A stretch of DNA of 64,000 bases, from assembly GCA_035582835.1 (NCBI GenBank), contig JAYKAV010003166.1, forward strand, positions 82,880-146,879, given 5' to 3'. The DNA is from Phoebastria nigripes. Its lineage: Eukaryota; Chordata; Aves; Procellariiformes; Diomedeidae. The translations under genes were made by a program, and so were the position numbers. Position 1 is the first letter of the stretch; the number at the start of each line of letters is the position of its first letter. A model generated the notes under the pieces. It ran no database searches. It saw only the letters and a list, made by a program, of their open reading frames with translations, and had not been told where the DNA came from. Positions 24,132-36,360 of the stretch are shown here, piece by piece.

Positions 24132-26639
24132 GCTGGCAGAGGTAGCCTTCTGTGGCTTTTTCCTCTGTTTCTTGTGAAGACCAGTGCAAACAGCCCTCAG
24201 CACGACCTCTGGCCCATGGTCAGACCCCGATGCTGCAGGGCTGCCGCGGGTGGGTGGCTGTCCCTCCTTCACGGCCAGCATCAAACAGCCATCGGCGCTA
24301 CCGAGTGGAGCCAGGGCCGGCGTGGCTGCCTTCCCAACTCCTGCCTCCCATGCTGAGGGCTCTGGATGTAGAGGGAATAAACACAGCGGCGATCGCCCGC
24401 CCCAGGCTCCTGCTGCTGTGCAGAGCAGCAGTGACTGCTGCAGGAGGGCAGGCGTCTTTCTGCAAATATTCAGGTTATCTTACTATAAAAGATATTTTGC
24501 TCCTAATAGTGCATGTTGTCTCTGTGGAAATAGACAGGTAAAGACAAAAATGTGCTTTTCTAGGAGTTTAAGGGATTTCCATGTGACAAGCCACTTTCTG
24601 TTATAACTGACAGAAGCTTTTGCAGCCTTTTACAGCTTTTACAGCCTTTATTTCGTACAGCCCACGTGAGCAGCTGGGGCAGGAAAATGACGATTATTCT
24701 TCTGTGGATCTTCCTACAGGTGATTCTGAAGAGCAGCGTAACAAATATATGGTTTTACCCAGACAAATCCACCAACTCCTTGCATTAGAAAGACTTGAGG
24801 TGGAAGGTGGTTGCCCATTCCAGCCTCACAGGAACATCTCTGACCAAACTGTATTTTGGAGTTTCTAGTATCACCTAACTGTAGAAACTTTCATTTTTAG
24901 CACTGCTGACACTATTTTAGCACCTTAAACAATAATTTTGTGCTGTGTAACTAATACTCTACAACTGCATTTCCTTTCAGAANGTGCCACTAAGTCACCA
25001 AAGGGCTGACTTTAATTAAGAGCAAGGTCAGAAATACAATTATATATGAAGGTACATGGAAGACAGAGAGCAAAGATGCAGAAAGTTCATAGCGCATGTG
25101 TTGATACTGGGAGATGAGCAGCGGCTTGCTGCAGGCAGGTATTAGTTTTCATGAAAGTGCTGGAGAAATCCCCGAGGCTGTTGGGGGGCTCATACTGGAA
25201 AGGAGCTGAAGTTACGGTAGGAGAAAAACTTCTGATATGGGATTTCAAACCACTCACATATCAGCTTCCTCAGGCTGGTGCCCTGCTCTGGTTTTCCAAA
25301 TCGGGCACCAAATATCAGTACCTAAATGCCTTAATTGCTTTCTCAGGGAAGGTAACAGAAGGTAACCAGTACATCTAACTGCACGAACCTTACGTTATCT
25401 TTATTAAAACAAGCTACAAAATTACCTATATTATATGCCTGGGAAGATTTTTTGACGTACTCAGTGATGAGCATGTGTTAAAATAATCATCTAGGAAAAA
25501 AGAAAAAAAAGATCAGAATATCAGAAAAGTCTCTTGCTTTTTAAATTATTGCTTCTAAGCAATACTAAGAAAACAATGGTCCAGAAAGTAACTTTTCAGT
25601 GTTGATACTGAAACCTGAAGAAATTTTTCACATTAAAAATAATCACATCTGATAATGAACAAAATTAACCATAAAAAACCCCTCCATCCTTATACATTTA
25701 GCAATGGGCTCATATTTTTCCCTTCGCAGATGTTACAATAAGGGTGTCAACACTTTTATTTCTTTGTCCGTAAGTTTAAAATTATGGCTGCTCCATGAAT
25801 TGCTAACGTGCTCAGAAGACNCGGGCCCAGCTGCAGTGCACATGAGTTCAAGCTCCTGCCCGGGCCTCATGTTTCACCATGACCTCAGTTTCCTGTGCTG
25901 AATGGGAACCAACGCGAGCGAGCACTTGTAAAACTGTTTTTGAAGAGTGAAGTTATGAAGAGGTGCTGCAGTGTCAAACATCTGTTTCATCCATTACACT
26001 CAAATAGCAGCGGTGACTGTACAGTAGGGCAAGAGCCGTCAATAAATTAAAATCCTCTTGTGGCCATGCTCTCCTAACTCTCTTGAGCCGCCTGGCTCTT
26101 GTGCCAATTTGAGCCATGAAATAAAGAGGCTAAATAAGAAAGCGGAAATTTTGCTTATTCTGAGATAGCTCCTCGCTCCACTGCTAATTAGGGTTTTCTT
26201 ACACATTTGCAGGGTTGCTTTTGGGGTAAGCAACTTGTGGCTTCATCGGTCAATTAATATTTGTAAACGGCCGAAACTGGGATTTCAACCTATCTTTAAA
26301 AATAATTTTCCTTTTATTGTCATTTTTGGTTAAAGTAACAGGGGGAGAAAATAAGTAACATGTCCTTTTCAGAAAGCTATGCAGTTTACAGATGTATAAG
26401 TACTGAAATTCTATATTTATGATTTCTGGAACCCAATACAGTTAATTACATTAAGATATGTCCTGTAACTGCACTGCATATCTCTTGTCAAAATTGGCAT
26501 GTACGTTAATTACCTAAGGACAAATACATGTTAGTTTAATAGGACAGTTGCTCCTTGTGATAAAATATAAATTGTATTCCAGACAAGATACGTTATGCAA
26601 AACAAGCAAAATCTGAAAAACAGAGATCTATTTATAGCC
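24132..26639. other. Non-coding sequence with a GC-rich patch
   Basis: Immediately beyond the CR1 tail is a GC-rich patch at about 24,170-24,450. Overlapping plus frames there (24,152-24,541 and 24,184-24,606, 129 and 140 codons) have no recognisable domain. The rest to 26,640 is AT-rich unique sequence with single N bases at 24,983 and 25,821. Confidence 0.6.
24618..24646. repeat. Three tandem 9-10 base units
   Basis: The unit TTTT(G/A)CAGC(C) occurs three times in a row. It is a small imperfect minisatellite with no evident role. Confidence 0.8.
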
Positions 26640-26661
26640 GGGAGGGGGGTGGGGGTCTGGG
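26640..26661 (+). other. Strong G-quadruplex motif
   Basis: Four G runs of 3, 6, 5 and 3 bases are separated by loops of 1, 1 and 3 bases within 22 bases. Loops this short predict a very stable parallel quadruplex. It sits in AT-rich sequence, about 160 bases before a GC-rich patch. Confidence 0.8.
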
Positions 26662-28189
26662 AACCAAAATATCAAACCAGGCAGTCTGAGAAAATGTTAA
26701 GAGGCTGCGAAGTTGTTCACCTCGGGGTTATTGGTTCAAATATTGCTGGGATTAGTCATGTTCACCAGAAGCCGTTACCACCTAATGGCTCTGCAGCAGT
26801 CACATGAAACGGGCTGCTGGGCTGCAGCGGGGCCGTTTGCAATGGGTGGGTGTCCAAAAGGCAGCCCCACAGCCACCGGCAACCGCATCGGCTCTGCTGG
26901 CGACCGTGTCAGCGCGTGGCCCTTCCCATCCCGACAACCCTCCCTGTTTTCTCTCGTCCCTGTTCAGGCAACACGAATCCATCTGAGAAAAATCCCTGGT
27001 CCAGCCTGNTCAACTGCTGGTGTTATCATATGCGATCTGGTTTGGTTCCTCTGTCTTTCTTTCAGCTGTGGGAAGAACATTTTAAAGTAAGAAATACAGA
27101 TGTGTAGCAGCATATCAAAACACTACCCAGTGGTTTAAGAATAAAAATGGAGGTCAGTTGGTCCCTGTTGGGCCTGGAATGGTTTTGGTAAGGAAAAATG
27201 AAGCTTTTGAGCTTTGTTAAAGACACCAGGATAAATGGCCAGCACGCTCAAATGAGCCAAACCGAATACTTTCCAAGTTACTTTTACCTCCCAGATGTGT
27301 TCTATCATTCATATCCCCCATCCTAATTACCTCAGGCTTAGCGCCATGCTAATATGGCCATATTGCCCTTGAACTCTGTGCATCCCCATCACTTTTCCCT
27401 TCAGCGGTACTCTGAAGGCAGAGGAACATGCAGGACTTAATCACAAAACTGGCATCTAAATACCAATTCTCACATGAGTTTGCAAAGGATCCTTAACCCC
27501 TAGTAGAGAGCTGGCCTCCCTTCTGACTGCAAAATGCTCTGCACCATCTTAAGCAATTCAACTTCCTGACCCAGCGCGATGCTGGAAGAAAGAGGACTGT
27601 TGCAAGGGCATCTGTTTCCCAGCTAGTGGCCAAAATACTCTACAAGCTCACCCATAAGCCTCATAATGAGGCATTGCGATCTCATGTCCGCATAGCCAGG
27701 GGAAAAAAACTTAAAGAAGATTTTGGGTTTAGTGGACTATATCTCACATAATATAATATAATNTATTCAGAGTCAGCATACATCTTCAGGGATCTGGTTG
27801 GGCTGGAAAAGTAGCCTCTAGAAAAAAAATTAGAGATGTTTTTGTGGCTGCAGTTTATGACATAAACAAAAAGAATCATCTTGTGAAAAAATGTTTGGCT
27901 AGCAAGTGCGATAAATATCATATACTCCCTGCACGGCTGTGGAAGTCATTGGGTTCAGGCATAGGAGGGCACTAATTTAAACTTAACAAAGGGAAAAGTG
28001 TCTGAAAATTCAAGCAGCCTTCCTCCTAGTTTGCTGATGAAGATGGCCTGCAAAGCAAACAGTTCGGTTATTGAACTTTTCTGTAAAATCATTCCTTTAC
28101 AGTAGATAAAGATTTAAGACTTAGAGTTGGAAACCGCACCATGAGAGACAGAGATAACAAAAATGCTCAATTTTTCAAAATGTTTTAGG
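26662..28189. other. Non-coding sequence with a GC-rich patch
   Basis: A GC-rich, CpG-containing patch spans about 26,800-26,970 with short frames in several readings and no known product. Near 27,150 a few words resemble a CR1 tail but too weakly to call. The rest is unique AT-rich sequence. Confidence 0.6.
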
Positions 28190-28250
28190 GATTTACACAC
28201 CTTCCTCTGGTGCAAACTGGAATCATTCCACTGACTGACTGGTTTGACTA
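28190..28250. repeat. Possible degenerate copy of the palindromic repeat
   Basis: ATTTACACACC, CTCTGGTGCAAACTGGAAT and CATTCCACTGACT follow the order of words in the palindromic amniote repeat seen at 10,537 and 32,872, but with more substitutions. Confidence 0.4.
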
Positions 28251-31005
28251 GGAATCCTGTAAAAGAACAAGTAAAAGACAAACATAAAGCAAAACAAAAC
28301 TAGAAATTCTTGGCACTTGGGGATTTGTGTTGGCCAAATGACGAGACTGAATCCCAGAATCTCTGTTTGGAAAGGATATGAAGTCATTGTTCAAATGTGC
28401 ACATAAACTGGATCTAGAGGGATAAGATTAAAAAAATTTACAGAGTTCAATCTCATAAAACTATCAATTATACGGGACTGTTTGTGTCCATTTCTGTGAA
28501 TTTTTCTGTAGAACAAATGTTTTCCTTTACTTCTGGGTAGACCATGGACCTGGCATAAAAACTGGTATGCTACTATAAACAAGAGGCTAAAGATCTGCTT
28601 AGCAAACATATTGTGGTTTCATTCACAGAGCAGTTATTGCAGGAGAAATGGGGTTGGCTGCTGTGAAATAGGTGCATGGATCATCCATCTGCCATTTTGC
28701 AGATGAATCCTTTTGCTGTTCTTTGAAAGCAATATTTTGAGTGTTAGGAAAGTGGATTTTCTTCTTCTGGGACCATACGGTATCTCTGCTTTTATGGTAC
28801 TTAATTTAATTTAAGTTAGAGGTCTTAAAGCTAGATGAGATAAATGCAGGCTGAAGTGTGCTCTGGGTGAAGCATCTTACTGTGCTTTGGAAGGGGAATG
28901 GTTTGTGTCTCACATTTCTCTGTTTAGACTGAAAAAACTTAAGCAAATACCAAAATTTTAAGATTTTGCTGATTGTCCAATATTCTGTGCAATCACCAAA
29001 GTATAAAACAAAGTGAAAGTCAAAAGATGTGGCTATGGAAATCTCATATTCCTCCTCCAGCATTGGCTGAGGTTGGACATGGTAAGCTGCTTACCGGATG
29101 GCGTGTGACATCTCTGGTGCTGTGGGAGAGGAGCTGGTGAGTGGCAGAGTGCCATTAATTTTAGTTTAAATCATCCAAAATCACTGTGATGTGTAGGATG
29201 CGATACAGTCTACATCTCTCCTTCATCTCTACTTTCTGAGCAATCTAGTCTAATTTTCTAGAAAGTGGGGTACTAAAGGATGCTGCTCTAAGGGCTTTGT
29301 GCTTGTTGCAGGTCCACAGTTGTTCGCTTGGCCTTTTGTGCCGATGCAACATCTCTGAATTTGCCTGGCCTCAAACTCTCCTTCCTGCNAGGAAAAATAA
29401 AAAAATAAAACACAAGTTTCAAAGTGGATCATGGTGGTGTTCTTAATGCCACATTTCACTCCAACACCAGCAGCACTGTTGGACCTTGTTAAAGCAAAGT
29501 TACAATTGCCTGCTTCCTTAAAGCATTAAATTCAGTGATTCCTTCTGGCTCGTTTCTCATTGTAAGCTTTATGAATGTGTTCAGAAATTTCAAATAGTAA
29601 AACAGTCTAATAAAAGAAGTTTGTGTATGTGGAGAAGTCTGTCTGCCCGAATTTGCTGATGAATCACCCTGTTCCCTAAAGCTTACTCCTGCACCGAATT
29701 GATTACTAGGTAGCTGAATTTGGGGGATAAGGTGGAGGTTAATGCTGATGGATAGCCAATGCTCTTTCCAATCTGGTGTGTTTCTAATACAAAATATTCA
29801 ATTGCATTGGAATCTTGTTTTCGTGATCTGTAGGATTTAGTCATGGGCAAATCTCAAAAGGTAGAGTGGTTTCGTCGCTTGAACTATGCTCCTTAAAAAA
29901 CAAAAGGAAATCAGATGCTTGTCAAAAGTCTATCTAACTTCTTCTCTGTGCCAAATTGGGTTGGAAACTCATGAGAACGTCTCTCCTGTGAGACTTCTGG
30001 TGCTTCCTGCCTCAGCTCGTGTTGTAAATGTCACAAGCACTTACACAGCTTTTCATGTGGTATTTCAACACCCCTGCTGCCATGCTCAGCCNGGATTCAG
30101 CGGCAGAGAGATGCTCAAAAGCACAAACCACTGAAGAGGATGGAAAGGAACANAGGGGTTCCTTGTATGGGTTGTTTTATTTATTGTTTAATTTGCATTT
30201 TTGCTAGAATACCAGTATATAATCTGAGTTTGAATGCTAAGTGGCAAAACCNTTGTTTCAATTTCACTTTTTCTTTGCCAGAATCCCGGGCACGAAAGCC
30301 CCTGGACACGGCTGCTCGCGGGTTGCAGCCTGGATGCCTCTGCCCAACGGCAGGCACAGAGGCTGGGGCAAATGGTGAAATGCTACAGATTAATTCACAA
30401 CGCAGGAAAAGTTGACTTCAGTCCCAGCCCTTCATTCCCATGGTTTTTAAGACCACGCGTGGTATTTTGCGTAACCACAGATGGTATCAGGTAGGTGCCA
30501 CCGACTGGCAAAGGCGAAGCGATACCTCCCGGCTTCCAGCCACGGAAGAGAAAAGGTCCCGTGCAGCCAGATGAACAGCCAGTGAAATGAAAGGTTAGCA
30601 ATTTGTCAGGTTAAACAAACCTCTCAGAGTTTCCCATTTGTTATTTGAAGTCTTGTCAAGGTATGGAAAAGCATTTTAATTAACAACTCACGGATTTTAA
30701 AATAAAAATCAATAAGGTGCACATATTTCTTTAAGCGATGTCCAGAGTTTTCCTCCAAAGTTACAGTTTGACAGATTTCCATTAAGTTTATTGGCTTGAA
30801 ATGATGTGATTGTGTTTTAATATGAAGAATTAATAAAAGATATATGGACTTGTATTTATATAACCCAGTACAAAAGGGTCAGTGCATTTCCCACTCTAAT
30901 TTTCTTCACAGTTTAGATATAAATGAATTTGATTCTTCAAGGAAAAGCATCATGATGTAAAGACATAACCCCCACACTCATTGACTCCCACCACCCACAT
31001 TCACC
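28251..31005. other. AT-rich non-coding sequence with one GC-rich patch
   Basis: Unique AT-rich sequence. A GC-rich patch lies at about 30,280-30,590, with plus frames 30,140-30,415 and 30,234-30,494 and a minus frame 30,395-30,601, none with a recognisable domain. Single N bases at 29,389, 30,092, 30,153 and 30,252 interrupt it. A paired E-box hairpin at 28,686-28,705 is listed separately. Confidence 0.6.
28686..28705. promoter_or_regulatory. Convergent E-box inverted repeat
   Basis: CATCTGC and GCAGATG form perfect 7-base arms around a 6-base centre (CATTTT). Both arms contain E-boxes of the CATCTG/CAGATG type, preferred by proneural bHLH factors. The binding inference is weak without conservation data. 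Confidence 0.3.
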
Positions 31006-31056
31006 AAAAAAAAAAAAAAAAAAAAGAGAGGAAAAAAGAGAAGGAAAAGGAAAAAG
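31006..31056. repeat. 51-base polypurine tract starting with a 20-base A run
   Basis: Every base from 31,006 to 31,056 is A or G. The first 20 are A. It could be the decayed tail of a plus-strand retro-insertion, but no recognisable element precedes it. Confidence 0.85.
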
Positions 31057-32871
31057 TAAAACTTAGACTATCTTAATTTGTATTGGCTTCATTATTCTCT
31101 ATATAAAAGGTTACTCAACATAAATGAGGACTCTGAGTTCAAACTTTTAAAGAATTCACATATTTACATCAATTTTTAAAAGGTTTTATAACTAATGAAC
31201 TCAGATTTCTTTTGGCATGGCATAAAATCCATTTGTACAGTTTTTAATTAAGAATGCAGCCTACGCAATTAAAATCAAGGGTAGAGACTTCATCAGATGT
31301 CCTGTGAGAACCCCAGTCGAAAAAATTATGTTAATGCTGTATGTCCTAAAAGCATTCTCTGAATGTTGGAAACACTTTATGAGGAATTATTTCTGCTATA
31401 CAATAAGGGTTTATCTAAAGTTGAAAATTAGGAGCTTTTAATTTTGGAGTGTTAGGACCTAGTTTATCACTAATCACTTTGGCATTTGCTATGTGCTTTC
31501 AAATCAGATAGGATCATTTAANACTGTCTGCATTTTCCTAAAAATATCTATATGTGTATAAATGTATATATATATACACATATAGACTGACACATGCACA
31601 CAATCTATAATGCAAATAATGCACAAGCAGTCAAGGGAATTCCTAATGTGAATTTTAATATTTAAAGTGACAAGAGCCATTTTTGAGAATATTAAGACAC
31701 TTCTTTGTTGAAATGATTAAAATTACATTTGAAATAATGAATTAAATGCACACATAAAAATATAAATAACTAATTTCAAAGGTTGCATAAGTTGTATAGG
31801 AAAATGAAGTTTAATGTAATTGAAAGGTGTTAAATGAGTTCCCTAGAAAAGAGTTTTCTCTTTAGGAAGTGATGCAGCGTGATCAATAGTGGGATGAGTA
31901 TTTCCATTTCCAAAACTCTCCAGTTCAGCCTGGAAACAACTCCTTTAGTGATGACTGTAATGGGGTTTCTCAGTGTGGGAGATACTCAAGGAGGAATACC
32001 GATAGCGAGCCCAAAGCATGTGCAAGCGAGATGATACCGAGACAAAACAAAAAGACATGTGATACACTGCTGTGTAATGCCGGCCGCTTCCTTCACATTG
32101 GGTGCAGGGATTTTCTTTCTTCTCTTTTCCTTTTTTTCTTTTTCCTTTTCAACATGGCTTAATGCAATAAAAATGTTTTATATTTAGAAGTGTAACAAGG
32201 GAGCTGAGGCTGAGCTTTGGAAGGCAAGCCAAATTTCATAAGGATTTTAAAGAGTAGAATAAGAAGGTTTGGCTCACAGGAGAAGTCATTTCCAAGCCAA
32301 AGACCTGACATGAAGAAATGTGCAAAGAAGCGAGGGGGAGACAGGTTTTGGGGAGGAAAGAGGNCATGGTGATGGAAGTGAACCAGGCAGGAAGGAACGC
32401 AGGATGCGATGGCCATGACTCATGCTGGTGAGCTGTTGAACACGCAGGGAAGACACCAGAGGATGGGCAACCACTCACTAAGTGGTGATCACATGAAGAG
32501 TCCTTTATAAAAATAAGTGATTAAGGCAGAAATCCATGGGTTTTAGTACTTGAATTCAACAGTTTTTTTAACATGGAAGTAGGGCAGAATACGGTGTTTT
32601 TCACTCACAGGAGAAGTCACGAAAATCCGGCTGCAGTTCTCAGGTTGATGAGTTTTGTAGTCTCAGCTCTGCTACTCATAGACAGTAAAGCTCATAAAAA
32701 AGTGGTTTTAATCTTTGGTTTAGCTAGCAGCCATTAGTCAAAAAGAAAAAAAGATGCCCACAACTGAGTTATAGGTGGCTCTTATCTTTAGAGAGGCTAG
32801 TCAACAGCTCCCAGCTAAATCATAAATAGCAAAATGCTTACATCGCATCCACCACGGAGGTAATTCTCTTC
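31057..32871. other. AT-rich non-coding sequence
   Basis: Very AT-rich unique sequence with an imperfect TA/TG simple repeat at about 31,549-31,584 and a 40-base polypyrimidine tract at 32,111-32,150. Minus frames near 32,159-32,478 have no recognisable product. Confidence 0.6.
32111..32150. repeat. 40-base polypyrimidine tract
   Basis: Every base is C or T. It mirrors, on the opposite strand, the polypurine tract about 1.1 kb to the left. Confidence 0.8.
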
Positions 32872-32967
32872 TAATTTACATTGGGTTTACATCACTTTCA
32901 CTTTTTCATTTTCAGTGAAGCTGCTCAAGATTTACATGCTTATGAACCAGAGCAGAATCAGGCCCGC
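32872..32967. repeat. Palindromic amniote interspersed repeat copy
   Basis: GTTTACATCACTTTCACTTT, TCAGTGAAGCTGCTCAAGAT and GAGCAGAATCAGGCCC follow closely the wording of the palindromic bird/turtle/crocodilian repeat, including its typical terminal AGAATCAGGCCC. The family name is uncertain. Confidence 0.6.
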
Positions 32968-33765
32968 AAATAGATGCTTATGGCCAAAGATAACATTCTG
33001 GCCACAAACCTCATTTTTGTTCTTTCCTCCACCCACAAGCCAATAAAATTACACAAGACCTGGGCCTGAGAGGCCCCCAGATCCGGGCCAAAAATAAATA
33101 CAAAAATACAATAAAATTTTAATGTGGGGGCCTCGTGCAATCTTTAACTAGTGCAATATTTAACTGTATGAACAAAAGATGAAACAGCAGCCAAGATATA
33201 CATTTCACCTATAATTCCACTGAAGAACATAGGAAGAAAGACTAAAGAAAAGGAGGAAAAATCATTCCATAAAATAATAGTAATACTCAGGAACTTTAAA
33301 ATACCCATAAAATTACAGTACTAAATTATTAGTGCCCATTTTAGATATTCTTTGAGTTTGTCAGAAGCTCTTGATGAAAGGCTGTCAAGAGTTTCAAAAT
33401 GAGGGGAATACAGTGTGGCCAAGGAAAAAGAACTATTAAGAATATTAAAAGCAACGTGCCTGATCCACCGGTGCCAGTGCCTGGAAAGCCGAACGAGGCA
33501 TGTCTCGACCCCCAGGAACGTCTTGTCCTGACAGCAGCATCACACCACCGTTGGGGAGCTCGTGCAGCAGATGCAGGTTTAATTTCCCATGGGAGGCCCC
33601 CTCGGGAGATGGTGCTGGGGGGGATGTGTGGGTCAGGCTGCCCCTCCTTCTATGGCCACACCAATGCAGAGGCTTTGCTGAGTCAATGCCCAAAGAAAGG
33701 ACAAAAATCCTCTTAGCATCAATCCAGGAGTTCAAGTATCATGAGTGTCTTAATCCAGCCTGAAC

Positions 33766-33815
33766 AGCCAAACCAAACCAAATCAACCCAAACCACCCCA
33801 ACCCAACCAAACCAT
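33766..33815. repeat. Degenerate AACCA/CCCAA simple repeat
   Basis: About 50 bases built only of A, C and a few T in units such as CCAAA and CCCAA. It is an imperfect microsatellite. Confidence 0.75.
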
Positions 33816-34385
33816 CGGGGAAGCAGCACATGCCAACCAGTCCTGCAGTGACGTCTTACTCCGAAGGTCTGCACAGTTTGTCCTTCAGGCATTCCCAGCT
33901 TGCCCAGAACTGAGTGAAGCTCTGAGAATTTAAGAAAAGTAGTAACACAGTACAAAAAAGCCTGGGGTTGATAAGGAAAATGCAAAACTAGGTCTTTATC
34001 CTTCTAATTAAGACTGTAGGAGTTGCCACCAAACTGGAAGGGTTATTGGCCTTATTGGGGCCAGCCCAGTTTCTCCAGAGGAAGGAGTGTGCAGGTCTGC
34101 TGTAACTTGCCTTCAGGAACATACCCTGTAAAACTGCAATAGTCAGAGCTTGTGTCATAAATACAGGGAACTTATTTTAATGTAATGATTTATAATTTAT
34201 ACAGCTGGACGATCTAGCCTGACTCTTCCTAAGATCTTACCTTTATTTGGCAAAATACCAAAGCTTGTATTTTGTTTCAGTACGATTTTAAGCAGATGCT
34301 TAAAACTATATCGAGCACTTGTTGATGGAAGCACTTTAATTACTCTGGTCCGATAATGAGAATATTCAAAAATTTTTATGTTTAC

Positions 34386-34455
34386 CCTCAGTTTCTTCAG
34401 CTGTAAAAGCTGGATAATGGACCCAACACCATCGGAAAAGTGCTGTGAGAGCTGG
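34386..34455 (+). mobile_element. Ancient MIR/L2-like 3' region
   Basis: CCTCAGTTTCTTCAGCTGTA followed by GGATAATGGACCCA and GTGCTGTGAGAGCTGG follows the order of the MIR/L2 tail (CCTCAGTTT-TTC-TCTGTAAAA-GG-ATAAT ... GTTGTGAG) with moderate divergence. It is in plus orientation. No coding part is present. Confidence 0.6.
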
Positions 34456-35040
34456 GATGCACAGTTCGATGTAGTGCTGGATATTATCTCTACTTCAGCC
34501 TCAGGTGGATTTTTTTCCCAGGGTTATTAGGTAATTGATAATCCCTCAGATAAAAATAGAGAAATGAAAAAGCAGTAGGCCGATAGGCTTTTTTTCTGGA
34601 TTCGTTTTCCTATGTTTAGCTTGTAATCTGTGTATGGAAGTAAATGTACTGTCAAAAATAGAGAGGACTGGAAAGCGGTGAATGCTAAAGGTGACTATGT
34701 GTACTCCTGAAAAAGATATAGTGCAGACCGAGCAGTCAGCAGACTGTACCATCAATTCCCCTCTAAACCATGACCTGGAGAAATCACCTTCGAGTTGACA
34801 GGGGCTTAGGCAATATTTCAGAATCTGGTCAAGATTTTACAACACCAGATACTGTTTCATTCTCCGGGCTTTCTCTGACCAAAGAATTTTTAACTAGGGC
34901 AAACTGTCAAGTATGCAGCGGTTTTGTAAAGCAGACTGCAAGCCAAAGAAAACTCGACCGAGAACACCACATTTATTGATAAAGGGCCTGCACAGCAATA
35001 ACGAGATGGACAAACGCTATAAAAAACGGCTGGTGTGGTT

Positions 35041-35072
35041 GGGGGGGAGATGGGGAAGAGGGTTTGTCAGGG
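35041..35072 (+). other. G-quadruplex motif
   Basis: G runs at 35,041-35,047, 35,052-35,055, 35,060-35,062 and 35,070-35,072 are separated by loops of 4, 4 and 7 bases, just within the G3+N1-7 rule. Stability should be lower than that of the motif at 26,640. Confidence 0.65.
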
Positions 35073-36099
35073 CACGGCTGGGCTGATGCTGCGCAGCTTC
35101 CCAGCGAGTATTGTTACTACAGCCATAAAGTCATGCCTTGGCTTCAGAAAGCTGCTGTTGCTTTGGCGTACAATGTTCATGGCTGTAAAAACGTAAATCA
35201 GCACAGATGCAAGTTTGCTCGAAGACTTTTCCCATGCCGGAGCATTTTCGCGTTTCCTGCCAAAGCCTGTGTTGCAACCTTTGGCATGCGAGTGTTGTAA
35301 GGTTGNTTTTTTTTTTTTTATAAAACTTTGTGATGATCAGGAGCCAGAACTCATATTGTAGCAATCTTGTGGCACTTCAAGTTCAGTCATTCAGCAAAAG
35401 TTATGTATTTCTTCTACTGGTTAAATGAAATGCCTCCATTTTTNTTAACTGTTTCTGACATTTCACCCATTATTCCCTGAGCCTCCTCAAAAGGATGTAA
35501 ATAGCTCGTAATTCTCTTGCGAAAGCAAGTGTGAGCTGCAGAAATATAAACACCACGGCATTGCTATAACACAATCCTCAAAATAGGGACGGTGGGCTGC
35601 AAGGAACAAAGTAATCGAGAGAGATCAAAAAATACATATCCGATACGGTTGGTGTGGCAACTAAAAGAGTTGGGCTGATTTCTCCTCTTCCAGATATCCA
35701 GAATTAAACATCAGGAGCAATTAAAAAATTGTGGTCTTTTGTAAATTACTCCCAGAAGAAATCTTGGAAATCTTTCATTTTAGTCATTTCGGTCCACTGA
35801 ACCATAAAGCTATTATGAATGAACAAAAATACTAGAGAGAAAATTGAAATACAACAGTAATTAACAATATGAATATATCAAAATAAAACCCAACTGGCAG
35901 GATGGGGCCATCAGACGTTTAACACTGAATTGACGAACGGCCAGGTAGGGCACCTTTGATTTCATACTTTTTCACCTAGGAGCGACTGAAAGATGAGCAG
36001 TCACTACTGATAAAGGGATGCTTTCATAATTTTTGTCTTTCTCAAAAACCTACATACAAGGTGTCCACCTTGTTTACCTTAGAATAATAAGTAATAATT
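35073..36099. other. AT-rich non-coding sequence
   Basis: Unique sequence with a T run next to the N at 35,306 and another N at 35,444. A 78-codon plus frame at 35,064-35,300 has no recognisable domain. A palindromic-repeat-like copy at 35,672-35,722 is listed separately. Confidence 0.6.
35672..35722. repeat. Possible degenerate copy of the palindromic repeat
   Basis: GGGCTGATTTCTCCTCTT followed by TAAACATCAGGAGCAATT matches in order the outer and inner words of the palindromic amniote repeat (GGGC-TGATTCTCCTCT ... TAAATCAGGAGTAA). Confidence 0.45.
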
Positions 36100-36360
36100 T
36101 TCATTTTAGGATCTTCTTTTCTGTTGCCGTATGCTAAATGTCAACAAAGGATTATAGGAAAAATCATTGAAAATGTGCAGCTATCACAAATAGAGATTTC
36201 CCTATGGGTTCTCTAATACTTTACAGACAAATGTTAAAGATTTATTGCACATGAACATCAAACATGGTTTTACTACAGTTCTCATTTGGATCAAATTGAC
36301 ACATTTTACATTCATTTTAGCCTAATGAGATTCTTTCACTACACATTATATTCCAAGTGA
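36100..36360. promoter_or_regulatory. Enhancer-like AT-rich block (inferred)
   Basis: About 260 bases of unique, evenly mixed AT-rich sequence without repeats, containing a TCAACAAAGG SOX/TCF-like word and ATTTTAGCCTAATGAG. Conservation was not tested. Confidence 0.2.

Larger units (their letters stand above)
32968..35040. other. Non-coding sequence with a GC-rich patch
   Basis: A GC-rich patch at about 33,450-33,700 gives overlapping frames on both strands (plus 33,399-33,716, plus 33,500-33,763, minus 33,445-33,735), all without recognisable domains. A degenerate CCAAA/CCCAA simple repeat lies at 33,766-33,815. The MIR/L2-like tail at 34,386-34,455 is listed separately. The remainder is unique. 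Confidence 0.6.

Noticed and set aside
26731..26750. tRNA B-box-like word GGTTCAAAT
   Set aside because: No A box or cloverleaf at the right distance upstream.
27131..27190. CR1-like words (GGAGGTCAGTTGGTCCCTG)
   Set aside because: Too few matching words and no continuation into the rest of the tail.
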